Assembly: GCF_003993795.1 (NCBI RefSeq)
Contig: NZ_RWKV01000003.1
Span: 124,001 to 188,000 of the forward strand
Direction: 5' to 3'
From: Aquabacter cavernae
GTDB taxonomy: Bacteria; Pseudomonadota; Alphaproteobacteria; Rhizobiales; Xanthobacteraceae
DNA: 64,000 bases
Below are positions 1-8,775 of the stretch, in pieces. Both the position numbers and the translations under genes were made by a program. Under the pieces are notes generated by a model. That model ran no database searches and was not told the origin of the DNA. It saw only the letters and a program-made list of their open reading frames with translations. Positions within the stretch are counted from its first letter, which is position 1, and the number at the start of each line of letters is the position of its first letter.

Positions 1-1583
1 GCTTCCTGACCATTCTCATGGGCTTCGGCGTGTTCGCGGGCACCATTTTCCTCTCCACCATGCTGCCCTCCGGCTTCCTGCCGGAGAACGACATCTCGCG
101 CACCATGCTTTCGGTGGAGATGCCGCCGGGCACCACGCTCAGTGAGACCCAGAAGGTCTCCGACCGCATCACCTCCATGCTGATGGCTCAGCCCGAAGTG
201 GCGAGCGTCTATTCCACCGCCGGTGACGGCGGGGAGGGGGGCATGTCCATGTCGGCGGGCGAGGTGCGCAAGGCCACCATCATCGTGAACCTGAAGCCCC
301 GCGCGGATCGTACCGTCTCCCAGTCGGACTTCGAGGACCGGCTGGATGCGGAGCTGCGCAACCTGCCCGACATGCGCTTTTCCTGGAGCGCCAACGGGCA
401 GAACACCCAGCGCGGCTTCACCGTGATCCTCTCCGGCAATGACGGGGCGGCGGTGGAACAGGCGGCGCTGAAGCTGGAGACGCAGACCCGCGACCAGGTG
501 GGCGTGCTCACCAACGTGGTCTCCTCCGCGTCCCTCGACCGGCCGGAAATCCGCATCGTGCCCAAGCTCGACCAGGCGGCGGAACTGGGCGTGTCGGTGG
601 ACACCATCGCCGAGACGGTGCGCATCGCCACCATCGGCGACATCAACGCCAACCTCGCGAAATTCTCCGCCAAGGACCGGCAGATCGATATCCGCGTGAA
701 GATGGACGAGAAGGCGCGCGCCCAGCTCGCCACCTTCGACGCCATCCGCGTGCCCACGTCCACGCCGGGCGTGTCGGTGCCGCTCTCGTCGGTGGCCACC
801 ATCAGCTTCGGCAAGGGGCCCACCGCCATCGACCGCTATGACCGCGCCCGCCGCATCGCGGTGGAGGCGGACCTTGTGGGCGACACGCCGCTGGGCACGG
901 CGCTGGAGGCGGTGAAGGCGCTGCCCGCCGCCCGCGACCTTCCGCCCGGCGTGGCGCTGAAGGAATCGGGCGACGCGGAGATCATGGGCGAGGTCTTCTC
1001 CGGCTTCGCCATGGCCATCGCGGCGGGCATCATGCTGGTTCTGGCGGTGCTGGTGCTGCTGTTCCACGATGTGCTGCAGCCCATCACCATTCTTATTTCG
1101 CTCCCCCTCTCGGTGGGCGGCGCCTTCGTGGCGCTGCTGCTCACGGGCAATTCCGTGTCGCTGCCGGTGGTCATCGGCTTCCTCATGCTCATGGGCATCG
1201 TCACCAAGAACGCCATCCTGCTGGTGGATTTCGCGGTGGTCGCCATGGCCGAGGGGCATGACCGCTTCACGGCGCTCATCGAGGCGGGCCGCAAGCGCGC
1301 CCAGCCCATCGTCATGACCACCATCGCCATGGCGGCGGGCATGGTGCCCTCGGCGCTGGGCCTGGGGGAAGGCGGCGCGTTCCGCGCGCCCATGGCCATC
1401 GCGGTCATCGGTGGCCTTTTGGCCTCCACCGTGCTCTCGCTGGTGTTCGTGCCGGCGGTGTTCTCGGTGATGGACGATCTCGACCATCTGCTGAGCCGCA
1501 TCTTCGGCCGCTTCATCGGCAAGAAGGACGAACCGGGCGAGGACGAGACGCCCGCGCACACCGCCTCCCGCCCCGCCGAGTGA
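1..1583 (+). CDS. RND efflux pump inner-membrane subunit, C-terminal part (5' end outside window)
   Basis: This is the C-terminal half of a proton-driven RND transporter of the HAE1/AcrB type, which exports hydrophobic compounds through a periplasmic adaptor and an outer-membrane channel. The frame is open to the first base of the window, so the N-terminal half lies outside. The visible part starts in a membrane segment, continues through a periplasmic porter/docking region of about 300 residues, and ends with the second hydrophobic block, including a helix with LMLMGIVTKNAILLVDF, the conserved RND signature. The tail is acidic and hydrophilic. Neither the adaptor nor the outer-membrane partner is in the window, so the substrate cannot be inferred. 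The family call is secure. Confidence 0.95.
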   Translation, partial: FLTILMGFGVFAGTIFLSTMLPSGFLPENDISRTMLSVEMPPGTTLSETQKVSDRITSMLMAQPEVASVYSTAGDGGEGGMSMSAGEVRKATIIVNLKPRADRTVSQSDFEDRLDAELRNLPDMRFSWSANGQNTQRGFTVILSGNDGAAVEQAALKLETQTRDQVGVLTNVVSSASLDRPEIRIVPKLDQAAELGVSVDTIAETVRIATIGDINANLAKFSAKDRQIDIRVKMDEKARAQLATFDAIRVPTSTPGVSVPLSSVATISFGKGPTAIDRYDRARRIAVEADLVGDTPLGTALEAVKALPAARDLPPGVALKESGDAEIMGEVFSGFAMAIAAGIMLVLAVLVLLFHDVLQPITILISLPLSVGGAFVALLLTGNSVSLPVVIGFLMLMGIVTKNAILLVDFAVVAMAEGHDRFTALIEAGRKRAQPIVMTTIAMAAGMVPSALGLGEGGAFRAPMAIAVIGGLLASTVLSLVFVPAVFSVMDDLDHLLSRIFGRFIGKKDEPGEDETPAHTASRPAE

Positions 1584-1642
1584 ACGTCCCCTCGGTTGGA
1601 TCGATATTCGGATCGCTGGAGCGATTTTGGCCTCTTAGGGCC

Positions 1643-1736
1643 GTCATGCCCGGGCTTGTCCCGGGCATCCACGCCTCCGGGTCGAGCGTGATCCAGGCCG
1701 AACCCCGTGGATGGCCGGGACAAGCCCGGCCATGAC
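1643..1736. repeat. 94-bp palindromic intergenic repeat, copy 1
   Basis: Both ends of this element read GTCATGSCCGGGCTTGTCC in opposite orientation. Each end is itself nearly palindromic and is followed inward by the same ATCCACG arm, so the single strand can fold into one long hairpin or a cruciform. A second 94-bp copy lies at 17584-17677 in inverted orientation; by eye about 86 of 94 positions agree, and the differences sit in the central loop. The element follows the RND gene and may act as a transcript end. It resembles the REP-like intergenic palindromes common in Hyphomicrobiales. Confidence 0.85.
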
Positions 1737-1884
1737 ACCGCTTTTTTGAAAGAACGGTCCCGACCGCTTGAATGTCGGTCGGCCCTCGTGAATTCCCGGC
1801 GCGGGCTTCGGCCCGTGCCGTTCGGGAGCGGTCCGGCGGCCCGCCGCCGCAGCGCAGCATGCCCGCTTGACTTGTTCGCCAAAA

Positions 1885-1901
1885 AGAACGATATCGGTTC
1901 T
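1885..1901. promoter_or_regulatory. Candidate operator upstream of metN (GATATC-centred imperfect dyad)
   Basis: AGAAC-GATATC-G-GTTCT is palindromic apart from one extra G, and TATCGG is repeated at 1892-1897 and 1901-1906. It sits about 160 bases before metN and just after a TTGACT hexamer at 1867-1872. The GATATC core is shared with the perfect palindrome before the ArsR-type regulator at 51688, so common control is possible but unproven. The rest of 1737-2059 is non-coding as far as I can see. I looked for SAM riboswitch features there and found none. Confidence 0.3.
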
Positions 1902-2059
1902 ATCGGACTTATCAGGCGAACGGGTGCGGCCATGATGTGCTGCTTGTGTCGGCGAATGTGACTGCGGCCCTGACGCCGCGCGTGACGCCTGTCCCGTTTT
2001 TCCCTTCCTGACACCGGATCGCCGCGTCGCGCGGCCGTGGCGCAACGCGCCCGTTCCGT

Positions 2060-3181
2060 GTGACGGAGATGACCGTGAACGCTCCTTTCTCTATCCTTCC
2101 GCCCCCGCCAGAGGTGGCCAGGGGAACCGACGTGACGCCATCCACCATCCGTTTCGAACATGTGGGCAAGTCCTATCCCGCCCGGCGCGGCACGCCCGAA
2201 GTGGCGGCGCTGACGGATGTGGACCTCGCCGTGCCCGAGGGTGCCATTCTCGGCGTCATCGGCCGCTCCGGCGCGGGCAAGTCCACCCTCATCCGGCTGG
2301 TGAACGGCCTGGAGCGGGCGACCGCGGGCCGCATCGTGGTGGATGGCACCGACATCACCGCCCTCAACGAGGCGGGCCTGCGCGCCGCGCGCCGGTCCAT
2401 CGGCATGATCTTCCAGCACTTCAACCTGCTGGCCCGGCGCACCGCCTATGAGAATGTGGCGCTGCCGCTGGAGATTGCCGGCGTCTCCGCCCGCGCCATC
2501 AAGGAGCGGGTGGAGCCGCTGCTGGACCTCGTGGGCCTCTCGGACAAGCGCGACCGCTATCCGGCGGAACTGTCCGGCGGGCAGAAGCAGCGCGTGGGCA
2601 TCGCCCGGGCGCTGGCCTCCCGGCCGCGCGTGCTGCTCTCGGACGAGGCCACGTCCGCGCTCGATCCCGAGACCACGAACCAGATCCTCGCCTTGCTGCG
2701 CAAGGTGAATGCCGAGCTGAACCTCACCGTCCTGCTCATCACCCATGAAATGTCGGTCATCAAGGCGGTGGCGGACCGGGTGGCGGTGCTGGATGGCGGG
2801 CGGATTGTGGAGGAAGGGCCCACCTACGATCTGTTCGCCCGCCCGCAGCACCCCACCACCCGCTCCTTCATTGCGGCGGTGGCAGGCTCAGCCTTGCCGC
2901 CTTATGTGGCGGCCCGCCTGAAGGATACGCCCGCGCCGGGCGGCGAGGCGCTGGTGCGCATCGTTTTCACCGGCGACCATGCCACCGACCCCGTGCTGTC
3001 GCGCATTTCCCGCCTGCTGGGGGTGGATGTGAACATCATCCAGGCCCAGGTGGACGAGATTGCCGGGCGTCCGTTCGGCGTGATCGTGGTCGGAATACCG
3101 AACGCGCCGGAGACGGTCGCCGCCGTTCTGCGCTCGGTGGAACAGCTCAATCTGTCGGCGGAGGTGCTCGGCTATGTTTGA
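2060..3181 (+). CDS. metN: D-methionine/L-methionine ABC importer ATPase MetN
   Basis: MetN is the cytoplasmic ATPase of the MetNIQ methionine importer. Walker A (GRSGAGKST) begins near residue 68, the LSGGQKQR signature lies near 170, and Walker B with SDEATSALD follows. The final ~80 residues (from about GDHATDP) look like the NIL domain, which binds methionine and inhibits transport when the cell is replete. The start given is GTG; an ATG three codons later is an equally good alternative. The 373-residue length fits the family. Its 3' end overlaps metI by 8 bases (ATGTTTGA), so the two are translationally coupled, and metQ follows, completing the canonical N-I-Q order. Confidence 0.95.
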   Translation: MTEMTVNAPFSILPPPPEVARGTDVTPSTIRFEHVGKSYPARRGTPEVAALTDVDLAVPEGAILGVIGRSGAGKSTLIRLVNGLERATAGRIVVDGTDITALNEAGLRAARRSIGMIFQHFNLLARRTAYENVALPLEIAGVSARAIKERVEPLLDLVGLSDKRDRYPAELSGGQKQRVGIARALASRPRVLLSDEATSALDPETTNQILALLRKVNAELNLTVLLITHEMSVIKAVADRVAVLDGGRIVEEGPTYDLFARPQHPTTRSFIAAVAGSALPPYVAARLKDTPAPGGEALVRIVFTGDHATDPVLSRISRLLGVDVNIIQAQVDEIAGRPFGVIVVGIPNAPETVAAVLRSVEQLNLSAEVLGYV

Positions 3182-3851
3182 CATCCTCTCCCCCGCCATC
3201 GTGGACCTGCTCATCGAGGCCACGAAGGCGACCCTCTACATGGTGGCGGTGGCGGGCCTCATCGGCACCGCCATCGGCCTGCCGCTGGGCGTGTTCCTGG
3301 CCACCAGCCGCTCGGGCGAATTGTTCGCCGCGCCCTGGCTCAACCATGTGCTGGGGCTGGTGGTGAACGCCGCGCGCTCGACGCCCTTCATCATCCTGGT
3401 GGTGGCCATCATCCCCTTCACCCGCCTCATCGCCGGCACCTCCATCGGCACCAGCGCGGCCATCGTGCCGCTCACGGTGGCGGCGGCGCCCTTCATCGCG
3501 CGCCTCATCGAGGCGGCCATCCGCGAGGTGGACCAGGGCCTGGTGGAAGCCGCCCGCGCCATGGGGGCAAGCCCGCTCCAGATCGTCGGGAAGGTGCTGC
3601 TGCCCGAGGCCCTGCCCGCCATCACGCTGGCCCTGACCTTGGCCGTGGTGAGCCTCATCGGCTACTCGGCCATGGTGGGCGCGGTGGGTGGCGGCGGGCT
3701 GGGCGATCTCGGCATCCGCTTCGGCTACCAGCGCTTCATGCCCGAAGTGATGGCCGCCGTGGTCATCGTCCTCATCCTGCTGGTGCAGGCGGTGCAGAGC
3801 GCGGGCGATTTGCTCGCCCGGCATCTCGACAAGCGCAACCGGCGCGGCTGA
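3174..3851 (+). CDS. metI: Methionine ABC importer permease MetI
   Basis: MetI is the membrane permease of the MetNIQ importer and forms a homodimer. The 225 residues hold about five transmembrane segments. The cytoplasmic EAA coupling loop ([22 protein letters not shown]) starts near residue 123 and docks onto MetN. Length and motif fit the MetI family closely. The start codon lies inside the end of metN. After the stop there is a half copy of a CCCTCTCC-type palindromic repeat and then metQ, so all three genes are probably read as one transcript. Confidence 0.95.
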   Translation: MFDILSPAIVDLLIEATKATLYMVAVAGLIGTAIGLPLGVFLATSRSGELFAAPWLNHVLGLVVNAARSTPFIILVVAIIPFTRLIAGTSIGTSAAIVPLTVAAAPFIARLIEAAIREVDQGLVEAARAMGASPLQIVGKVLLPEALPAITLALTLAVVSLIGYSAMVGAVGGGGLGDLGIRFGYQRFMPEVMAAVVIVLILLVQAVQSAGDLLARHLDKRNRRG

Positions 3852-3883
3852 GGCCGGGCGAGCCCGCCGCGCTCACCCGTCCC

Positions 3884-3940
3884 CTTCTCCCTCGTCCCTT
3901 TCCCCCTCCCAACCCTCCCCCGCAAGCGGGAGAGGGCTTT
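3884..3940. repeat. Half copy of a GGGAGAGGG-type intergenic palindrome
   Basis: A pyrimidine-rich stretch ends in CCTCCCCCGCAAGCGGGAGAGGG, a compact hairpin arm also found at both ends of the longer element at 23867-24000. It sits between metI and metQ and could attenuate or stabilise the transcript there, as REP-like elements often do. Confidence 0.6.
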
Positions 3941-3995
3941 GAAAAAAACCGCCCTCGGCGCGCCGCGTCAGGCCCAGACCTCAAGGAGCAGATCC

Positions 3996-4775
3996 ATGAC
4001 CCTGAAGACCCTCATCGCGGGAGCGGCCATCGCCCTTCTCGCCACCGGAGCCTCCGCCCAAACCATCAAGGTGGGCGTGACCCCCGGCCCCCATGCCCAG
4101 ATCCTGGAAGCGGTGAAGCCCATCGCCGCCAAGAAGGGGCTCGACATCCAGATCGTCGAATTCTCCGACTATGTGGTGCCCAACACCGCGCTGGAGGCGG
4201 GCGAACTCCAGGCCAATTCGTTCCAGCACCAGCCCTATCTGGACAATCAGGTGGCCGACCGGGGCTACAAGATCGTCTCCGTGGGCACCACGGTGAACTT
4301 CCCCATCGGCATCTATTCCAAGAAATATAAGAGCCTCGACGACCTGCCCGTGGGCGCCACGGTGGCGATTCCCAACGATCCCACCAATGGCGGGCGCGTG
4401 CTGCTGCTGCTGAAGGACAAGGGCTATATCAAGCTGCGCGACGGCGTCGGCTTCAAGCCCTCGGTGGCGGATATCACCGACAACCCGAAGAAGCTGAAGA
4501 TCGTGGAGATCGACGCGGCCCAGCTGCCCCGCTCGCTGCCCGACGTGGATGCCGCCGGCATCAACACCAATTATGCCAAGGAAGCCGGCCTCGACCCGGT
4601 GAAGGACCCGATCCTGCGCGAGGACCCCAAGGGGCCTTATGTGAACGTCATCGCCGTGCGCACGCAGGACAAGGACAAGCCCTGGGTGGCGACCCTGGTG
4701 GAGAGCTATCACTCTCCCGAGGTGAAGGCCTTCATCGACCAGACCTATAAGGGCGCGGTGCTCTCCAGCTGGTGA
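3996..4775 (+). CDS. metQ: Methionine-binding periplasmic protein MetQ (NlpA family)
   Basis: MetQ captures methionine in the periplasm and delivers it to MetNI. I start it at the ATG at 3996 because AAGGAG lies at 3983-3988, eight bases ahead, and a normal Sec signal follows (MTLKTLIAGAAIALLATGASA, cleavage before Q). The frame is open further upstream to 3939, but that extension is not signal-like. The mature protein begins TIKVGVTPGPHAQILE and includes NSFQHQPYLDNQ, both typical of NlpA/MetQ proteins. There is no lipobox cysteine, so unlike E. coli MetQ this one should be soluble rather than lipid-anchored. Confidence 0.93.
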   Translation: MTLKTLIAGAAIALLATGASAQTIKVGVTPGPHAQILEAVKPIAAKKGLDIQIVEFSDYVVPNTALEAGELQANSFQHQPYLDNQVADRGYKIVSVGTTVNFPIGIYSKKYKSLDDLPVGATVAIPNDPTNGGRVLLLLKDKGYIKLRDGVGFKPSVADITDNPKKLKIVEIDAAQLPRSLPDVDAAGINTNYAKEAGLDPVKDPILREDPKGPYVNVIAVRTQDKDKPWVATLVESYHSPEVKAFIDQTYKGAVLSSW

Positions 4776-4800
4776 GCCGGAGCGTTTCCGAGCTTTCAGG

Positions 4801-4824
4801 ACGGCGCCGGATCTCCGGCGCCGT
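4801..4824 (+). terminator. Stem-loop after metNIQ
   Basis: ACGGCGCCGGA and TCCGGCGCCGT form an 11-bp perfect stem separated by only TC, so the real loop must open a few pairs. It is followed by TCGCGTTT, a weak U tract. Its position 25 bases after metQ suits a terminator for the operon. Confidence 0.55.
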
Positions 4825-4917
4825 TCGCGTTTCCGGCGGGTTGGTCTTATACCAACGGCCCCGGTCTTTGACCGGTGCCGAGCGGGTTTCGCTCAAGCGC
4901 CGCGCGGGCTTTTGGTT

Positions 4918-5199
4918 TTACTTGCCTTCGAGCTGCGCGAGCAGGGTGGTGCGGGCGGTCTCCAGCGCGCCGTCATAATCGGCCGCGAGATCCTCGCCCA
5001 CCGCGCCTTCCAGCTCCGCCTGGAGCATCCAGAGCGCGCCGCGCTCGGCGGGGTGGTCCACGGTCTCCACCACCGGCTCCACATTGGGGTCGTCCATGCG
5101 CCCCACGAGGTCCAGCAGCAGGATCGCCACCGCGTGGTCGAGGACGAGGGTCACCTTGCCGCCGGGATGGGCGGGATGATCTTCGATGGGGGTCGTCAT
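4918..5199 (-). CDS. Small acidic protein of unknown function, 93 residues
   Basis: I do not recognise this protein. The ATG at 5199 is preceded by GAGGAG eight bases upstream, which decides the start; the longer open frame to 5517 overlaps the hydrolase gene and is not credible. The sequence is acidic with one hydrophobic stretch (HAVAILLLDLVGRM, about residues 22-35), too short and charged to be a clear membrane helix. It lies 67 bases downstream of the exported hydrolase on the same strand, so it could be the last gene of that unit. Probably cytoplasmic. Confidence 0.7.
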   Translation of the reverse strand: MTTPIEDHPAHPGGKVTLVLDHAVAILLLDLVGRMDDPNVEPVVETVDHPAERGALWMLQAELEGAVGEDLAADYDGALETARTTLLAQLEGK

Positions 5200-5266
5200 G
5201 GGGCGCTCCTCTATCCGTGCGCCTTCTATAGGCCAAGCCTGTGGCCACCGCGAGGCCGGTGCGGCG

Positions 5267-6235
5267 TCAGCCCTGCGCTTCGATGAAGCGGACCAGAGCG
5301 GGCAGCACGCCGGGATGAAGCGGCGCCGCCGGATCGCGATACAGCGCGAAATTGCCCGCCCGCTCGGTGGGGGCGAACTTGAACACATGATTGGCGCCGG
5401 AGAGCTGGACCACGTCCGCGTCCGGCCGCCCGCGCCGCAAGGCGTCGAGGTCCGCCGCCCCCACCTGGAGATCGCGCGTGCCCTGGACCAGAAGCGTGGG
5501 CGTGGTGAGGCGCGCAAGCTCGCCCGCCGGGTCCACCGCGCATTCGGAGGCGAGGAACGGCTGGACCGAGGGGCGGAACGCCATGTGCAGCGCCTTGGGC
5601 ACTTCGGGCACCCGCCCGCCGCGCGCCACCACCGAGAGGATGGAGAGCGCCCGCCGCAGCACCGGCTCCGGCAGGTTCATGGCCTGGAACTGCTCGGACA
5701 GGATGGTGTCGAGCCGCCGCCCCGGACCGGCCAGCAGCACCAGCCCGTCCACCGGTGCGCGGGTGGCGGCGCGGATGGCAACGGTGGATCCCTCGCTATG
5801 CCCCGCCAGGAAGACCGCGCTGGTGTCGGAGCGCGCCCGCAGGCTCGCCAGGGCCACCGCCGCATCGTCCACATATTGGTCGAAGCGCAGATCCTCCTCG
5901 CGTTGCACGAGGTTGGAGGAGCCGCCCACGCCGCGCTTGTCGTAGCGCAGCACCCGGTAGCCCGCCCCCGCGAGGCCGAAGGCGATCTGGCGATACATGT
6001 CGGTGGCGATGGCCGGGCTGTTGCCGTTCCGGTCGGTGGGGCCGGACCCGGCGATGAGCAGAACGGCCGGGCCGCTGCGCGGGCCGTTGCGCGCCTGGGT
6101 GAGGCTGCCGGAGAGGCCGCCCGCGGCCCAGGGCGCTTCCTCCACCGCATAAAGCGGGGCGGCGCCCAGGCGTTTGGATGCGGTCAGCAGCAGGGCGCAG
6201 GCACCCGCCGCCAATATGGCGCGGCGCGTCGTCAC
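5267..6235 (-). CDS. Exported alpha/beta hydrolase
   Basis: This is an alpha/beta-hydrolase-fold enzyme of 322 residues with an N-terminal signal (MTTRRAILAAGACALLLTASK), so it probably acts in the periplasm. The early GSGPTDRNGN motif supplies the oxyanion-hole region, GHSEGS is the nucleophile elbow, an acid lies in the TRDLQV loop, and the C-terminal GANHVFK carries the histidine. These features match the family often labelled alpha/beta hydrolase or acyl-CoA thioester-type hydrolase; the substrate is unknown. The start is GTG. It lies 10 bases after the Trm112-like gene, probably in one operon. Confidence 0.88.
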   Translation of the reverse strand: MTTRRAILAAGACALLLTASKRLGAAPLYAVEEAPWAAGGLSGSLTQARNGPRSGPAVLLIAGSGPTDRNGNSPAIATDMYRQIAFGLAGAGYRVLRYDKRGVGGSSNLVQREEDLRFDQYVDDAAVALASLRARSDTSAVFLAGHSEGSTVAIRAATRAPVDGLVLLAGPGRRLDTILSEQFQAMNLPEPVLRRALSILSVVARGGRVPEVPKALHMAFRPSVQPFLASECAVDPAGELARLTTPTLLVQGTRDLQVGAADLDALRRGRPDADVVQLSGANHVFKFAPTERAGNFALYRDPAAPLHPGVLPALVRFIEAQG

Positions 6236-6245
6236 GCGGAACGGC

Positions 6246-6458
6246 TCAGCTATTGAGCTCGGCGTCTTCGAGGCGACGGGCCTCGTCCGCCAGCATGATC
6301 GGGATGCCGTCCCGGATGGGGAAGGCGAGCCGCGCGGCGCGCGAGATCAATTCCTGGCGGGCGCTGTCATAGACCAGCGGCCCCTTGGTGAGGGGGCAGA
6401 CCAGGAGTTCGAGAAATTTCGGATCGACCTCATATCCGGGCCGGTACGGCTGCGTCAT
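6246..6458 (-). CDS. Trm112-like / UPF0434 family small protein
   Basis: A 70-residue protein of the UPF0434 (YcaR-like) family, related to eukaryotic Trm112, a zinc-finger activator of methyltransferases. The diagnostic N-terminal phrase [14 protein letters not shown] is present, followed by [20 protein letters not shown]. Only one cysteine remains, so zinc binding as in Trm112 is unlikely. The ATG at 6458 is chosen because the conserved block starts directly after it; the open frame runs further upstream without family similarity. It leads the minus-strand run containing the exported hydrolase. The biological role is unknown. Confidence 0.88.
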   Translation of the reverse strand: MTQPYRPGYEVDPKFLELLVCPLTKGPLVYDSARQELISRAARLAFPIRDGIPIMLADEARRLEDAELNS

Positions 6459-6814
6459 GGATGAAATCCCCTCCGGCCGCGCGCTCCGAACCGTGGGTAC
6501 GGCCCCCCGGAGGTTGCATGCCTTGATAGCCGGGAGAGTGTATCTGCTGCGGCGCAAACGTCCACGGTAAATTTTGCCGCGTATGGACCCGGAAGCCACG
6601 GCACAGGTCAAGATCAGTCACGGTGCTGATGGGCGCCATTACATTCTTTTATTTCCCGTGAGGCCCCGCAGGCGCTAGATGAAACAAGGCTGCGCTTGCG
6701 CAGTGTGGGATTGCACCCCGCATCCTCTTTCGATCTTGGCCTTGCCCGAGGCCACACGGATACTTGAAGAATTCCCGCCATGATCCCGCATTCCACCCGC
6801 CCCGTGGCGACGCC
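6459..6814. other. Intergenic region between divergent genes
   Basis: These 356 bases separate the Trm112-like gene (minus) from the EamA transporter (plus). The part from about 6540 to 6670 is less G+C-rich than the surrounding coding DNA (for example TAAATTTTG and ATTCTTTTATTT) and probably holds both promoters. I found no convincing dyad, repeat or small gene. Confidence 0.5.
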
Positions 6815-7711
6815 ATGAATCGTCGCACCGTTCTCGGCCTTGCTTTGGGCCTTGCGGGCGTGACGCTGTTCGGCGCCACCGTTCCCGCGACGCGCTATGC
6901 CGTGCAGTTCGTGGACCCCACCTTCTTCACCTTCGCCCGCGCCACGCTGGCGGGGCTGATGGCGGCGGGCATGCTGCTGGCACGCGGCTGCCAGCCGCCC
7001 TGGCGGCGTGGATTGCCCATGGGCGATTTCGTGCTGGTCGCCCTCTGCCTCATGGTGGGTTTCCCCCTGCTCATGGCCCATGGCAGCGTCTCCGTGCCGT
7101 CCTCCCATGCGGGCGTGGTGCTGGGCATCCTGCCGCTCACCACTGCCCTGGCCGCCACCTTGCTGGCGGGGGAGCGGCCGAGCCTCGCCTTTGTGGGCAT
7201 CTCCGTGCTGGGCTGCGCGCTGGTGGTGGCCTTCGCCTTGCGCAATGGCGGGGCGGGCGGCTTCGGCTTCGGCGACATCCTGCTCGGCCTCTCGGCCATC
7301 ACCTGTTCCATCGGTTATGCGGTGAGCGGGCGCCTCGCGCGGCGGATGGCGGGATGGGAGGTGATCTGCTGGGCGCTGGTGCTGGGCCTGCCGCTCTCGG
7401 TTCCCGCCGCGCTTTTCTTCATGCCTGCGGGGCTGGCGACGACGCCCATGGGGGCCTGGGTGGCGCTGGGCTATGTGGCGGCCATCAGCCAGCTCGTGGC
7501 CTTCTTCTTCTGGAATACCGGCCTCGCCATGGGCGGCATCGCCCGGGTCGGGCAGCTTCAGCTGCTCCAGACCTTCCTGATCGTGATGCTCTCCTGGCCC
7601 ATCAACGGCGAGGCGCCGGATGCGGAGACCTATGCCTTCATGGCCGCCGTGATGGTGGTGGTGGCCCTCGGTCAGGGAACCAAGGTGCGCGCCGCCCAGG
7701 CTGCGGGGTAG
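6815..7711 (+). CDS. EamA/DMT-family membrane transporter
   Basis: A ten-helix member of the drug/metabolite transporter superfamily, 298 residues. Two EamA repeats can be followed: the first from GLALGLAGVTLFGATVPATR to about residue 125, the second from FGDILLGLSAITCSIGYAVSG to the end. Such proteins export or import small metabolites, and substrate cannot be read from sequence. I start at the ATG at 6815 because the preceding in-frame codons (TTG at 6764) encode a polar stretch unlike a first membrane helix. It is convergent with the glutathione transferase gene. Confidence 0.88.
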   Translation: MNRRTVLGLALGLAGVTLFGATVPATRYAVQFVDPTFFTFARATLAGLMAAGMLLARGCQPPWRRGLPMGDFVLVALCLMVGFPLLMAHGSVSVPSSHAGVVLGILPLTTALAATLLAGERPSLAFVGISVLGCALVVAFALRNGGAGGFGFGDILLGLSAITCSIGYAVSGRLARRMAGWEVICWALVLGLPLSVPAALFFMPAGLATTPMGAWVALGYVAAISQLVAFFFWNTGLAMGGIARVGQLQLLQTFLIVMLSWPINGEAPDAETYAFMAAVMVVVALGQGTKVRAAQAAG

Positions 7712-7736
7712 GGCGGCGGTTTCGTCTCAAACCCTG

Positions 7737-7760
7737 GGGCCGTCCCGGACGGGGCGGCCC
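7737..7760. terminator. Hairpin between convergent EamA and GST genes
   Basis: GGGCCG (7737-7742) pairs with CGGCCC (7755-7760), with further G-C pairing inside. There is no clear U tract on either strand, but the site between two gene ends suits a shared transcript end. Confidence 0.35.
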
Positions 7761-7775
7761 GTGGTCACGCCGGCG

Positions 7776-8432
7776 TCAGAACTCGACGTCCAGCTCTTCC
7801 AGCTCTTCCGGCTCGTCATAGGCGCCGGAGATCCATTCCTGCATCAGCGGATGGGAGATGATGCGGGCGCGATAGGCGTCGCAGGCCATGTCCAGCGGAA
7901 CGCTATAGGTGGTGAAGCGCGAGCAGACCGGCGCGAACATGGCGTCCGCCAGCGTGAAGGTGGGGCCCATGAGATAGGGGCCGCCATGGGCCGCGAAGCA
8001 GCCGCGCCAGATGGCGACGATGCGGTCGATGTCCGCCTGGGCGCCCGCCCACACCTTGAAGCCGGGATACTGGCCCTTGATGTTCATGGGCAGGGCCGAG
8101 CGCATGTTGGCGAAGCCCGAATGCATCTCGCCGGAGATGGAGAGGCAGTGGGCGCGCACTGCGCGATCGGGGGGCAGGAGGCCCGCCTCGGGGAAGAGTT
8201 CGTGCAGATAGGCGGCGATGGCCAGCGTGTCCCACACGGTCACGCCCTCATGCACCAGGCGCGGCACGAGGAAGGAGGGAGACAGGAGCAGCAGCTCCGC
8301 CTTCGCCGCGGGATCGTCCGAGGGGACCCGCTCCTCGTCGAATACGAGCCCCACCATCTTGCACAACAACCAGCCGCGCAGCGACCAGGAGGAATAGTTC
8401 TTGCTGGAAATGGTGAGCGTGGTCATGGACAT
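7776..8432 (-). CDS. Glutathione S-transferase family protein
   Basis: A cytosolic GST-fold protein of about 218 residues. The thioredoxin-like N-terminal domain carries NYSSWSLRGWLLCKM, where a Ser/Tyr would activate glutathione, and the cis-proline region PSFLVPRLVHEG followed by VWDTLAIAAYLHE for the gamma-glutamyl contact. The helical C-terminal domain includes FTLADAMFAPVCSRF, the N-capping GST motif. It is closest in appearance to the YfcF/YibF-like or MaiA-related bacterial GSTs. Starts at 8435 (GTG), 8432 (ATG) and 8426 (ATG) are all possible; none has a strong ribosome-binding site. A detoxification role is general family knowledge only. Confidence 0.9.
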   Translation of the reverse strand: MSMTTLTISSKNYSSWSLRGWLLCKMVGLVFDEERVPSDDPAAKAELLLLSPSFLVPRLVHEGVTVWDTLAIAAYLHELFPEAGLLPPDRAVRAHCLSISGEMHSGFANMRSALPMNIKGQYPGFKVWAGAQADIDRIVAIWRGCFAAHGGPYLMGPTFTLADAMFAPVCSRFTTYSVPLDMACDAYRARIISHPLMQEWISGAYDEPEELEELDVEF

Positions 8433-8775
8433 CACCGGATTTCGGAGCGGCGTTTCGTGATCTTAGCTGTTCCGTGTTGCATTGCACCACCCCCCGTTCC
8501 AATATCTTGCACAAGGGTGACCAGCGACGAGCGCGGGGAATGGCGCGAAATATCCACGGCACCAATGGGTTAGTATGCGTCGGCGGCGTTTGCCGTCGGG
8601 CGCGTCATTTTTTCGGTCTCCCCGGCCCGCACCTCTCGCCGGGGCGGCGATGTCCCCCGCTGGGGCGCGGAGGTCGTCGCGATCACCCCTCGTCCCCGGG
8701 TCCGGCCCGCCGCGTCGGCGGTCATCCGGTCCCGTTCGTTTCCTCCACGGCGCTGCGCCTCCGGCTTAGGGCATC
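8433..8775. other. Intergenic region between GST and PHB depolymerase genes
   Basis: These 343 bases lie between divergent genes. TTGCATTGCA (8477-8486) and CTTGCACAAG (8506-8515) are TGC-rich motifs of the general kind bound by PHB regulators such as PhaR, about 270-300 bases before phaZ. A TTTTTTC run near 8610 follows a GC-rich stretch. No small gene is convincing. Confidence 0.35.

Noticed and set aside
1737-2059. SAM riboswitch upstream of metNIQ
   Set aside because: I looked for SAM-I, SAM-II and related core sequences and pairing and found no convincing match; a computed covariance-model search would decide.
836-2851. 671-codon minus-strand open frame
   Set aside because: Spans the RND gene end, a palindromic repeat and metN in antisense; no domain is recognisable.
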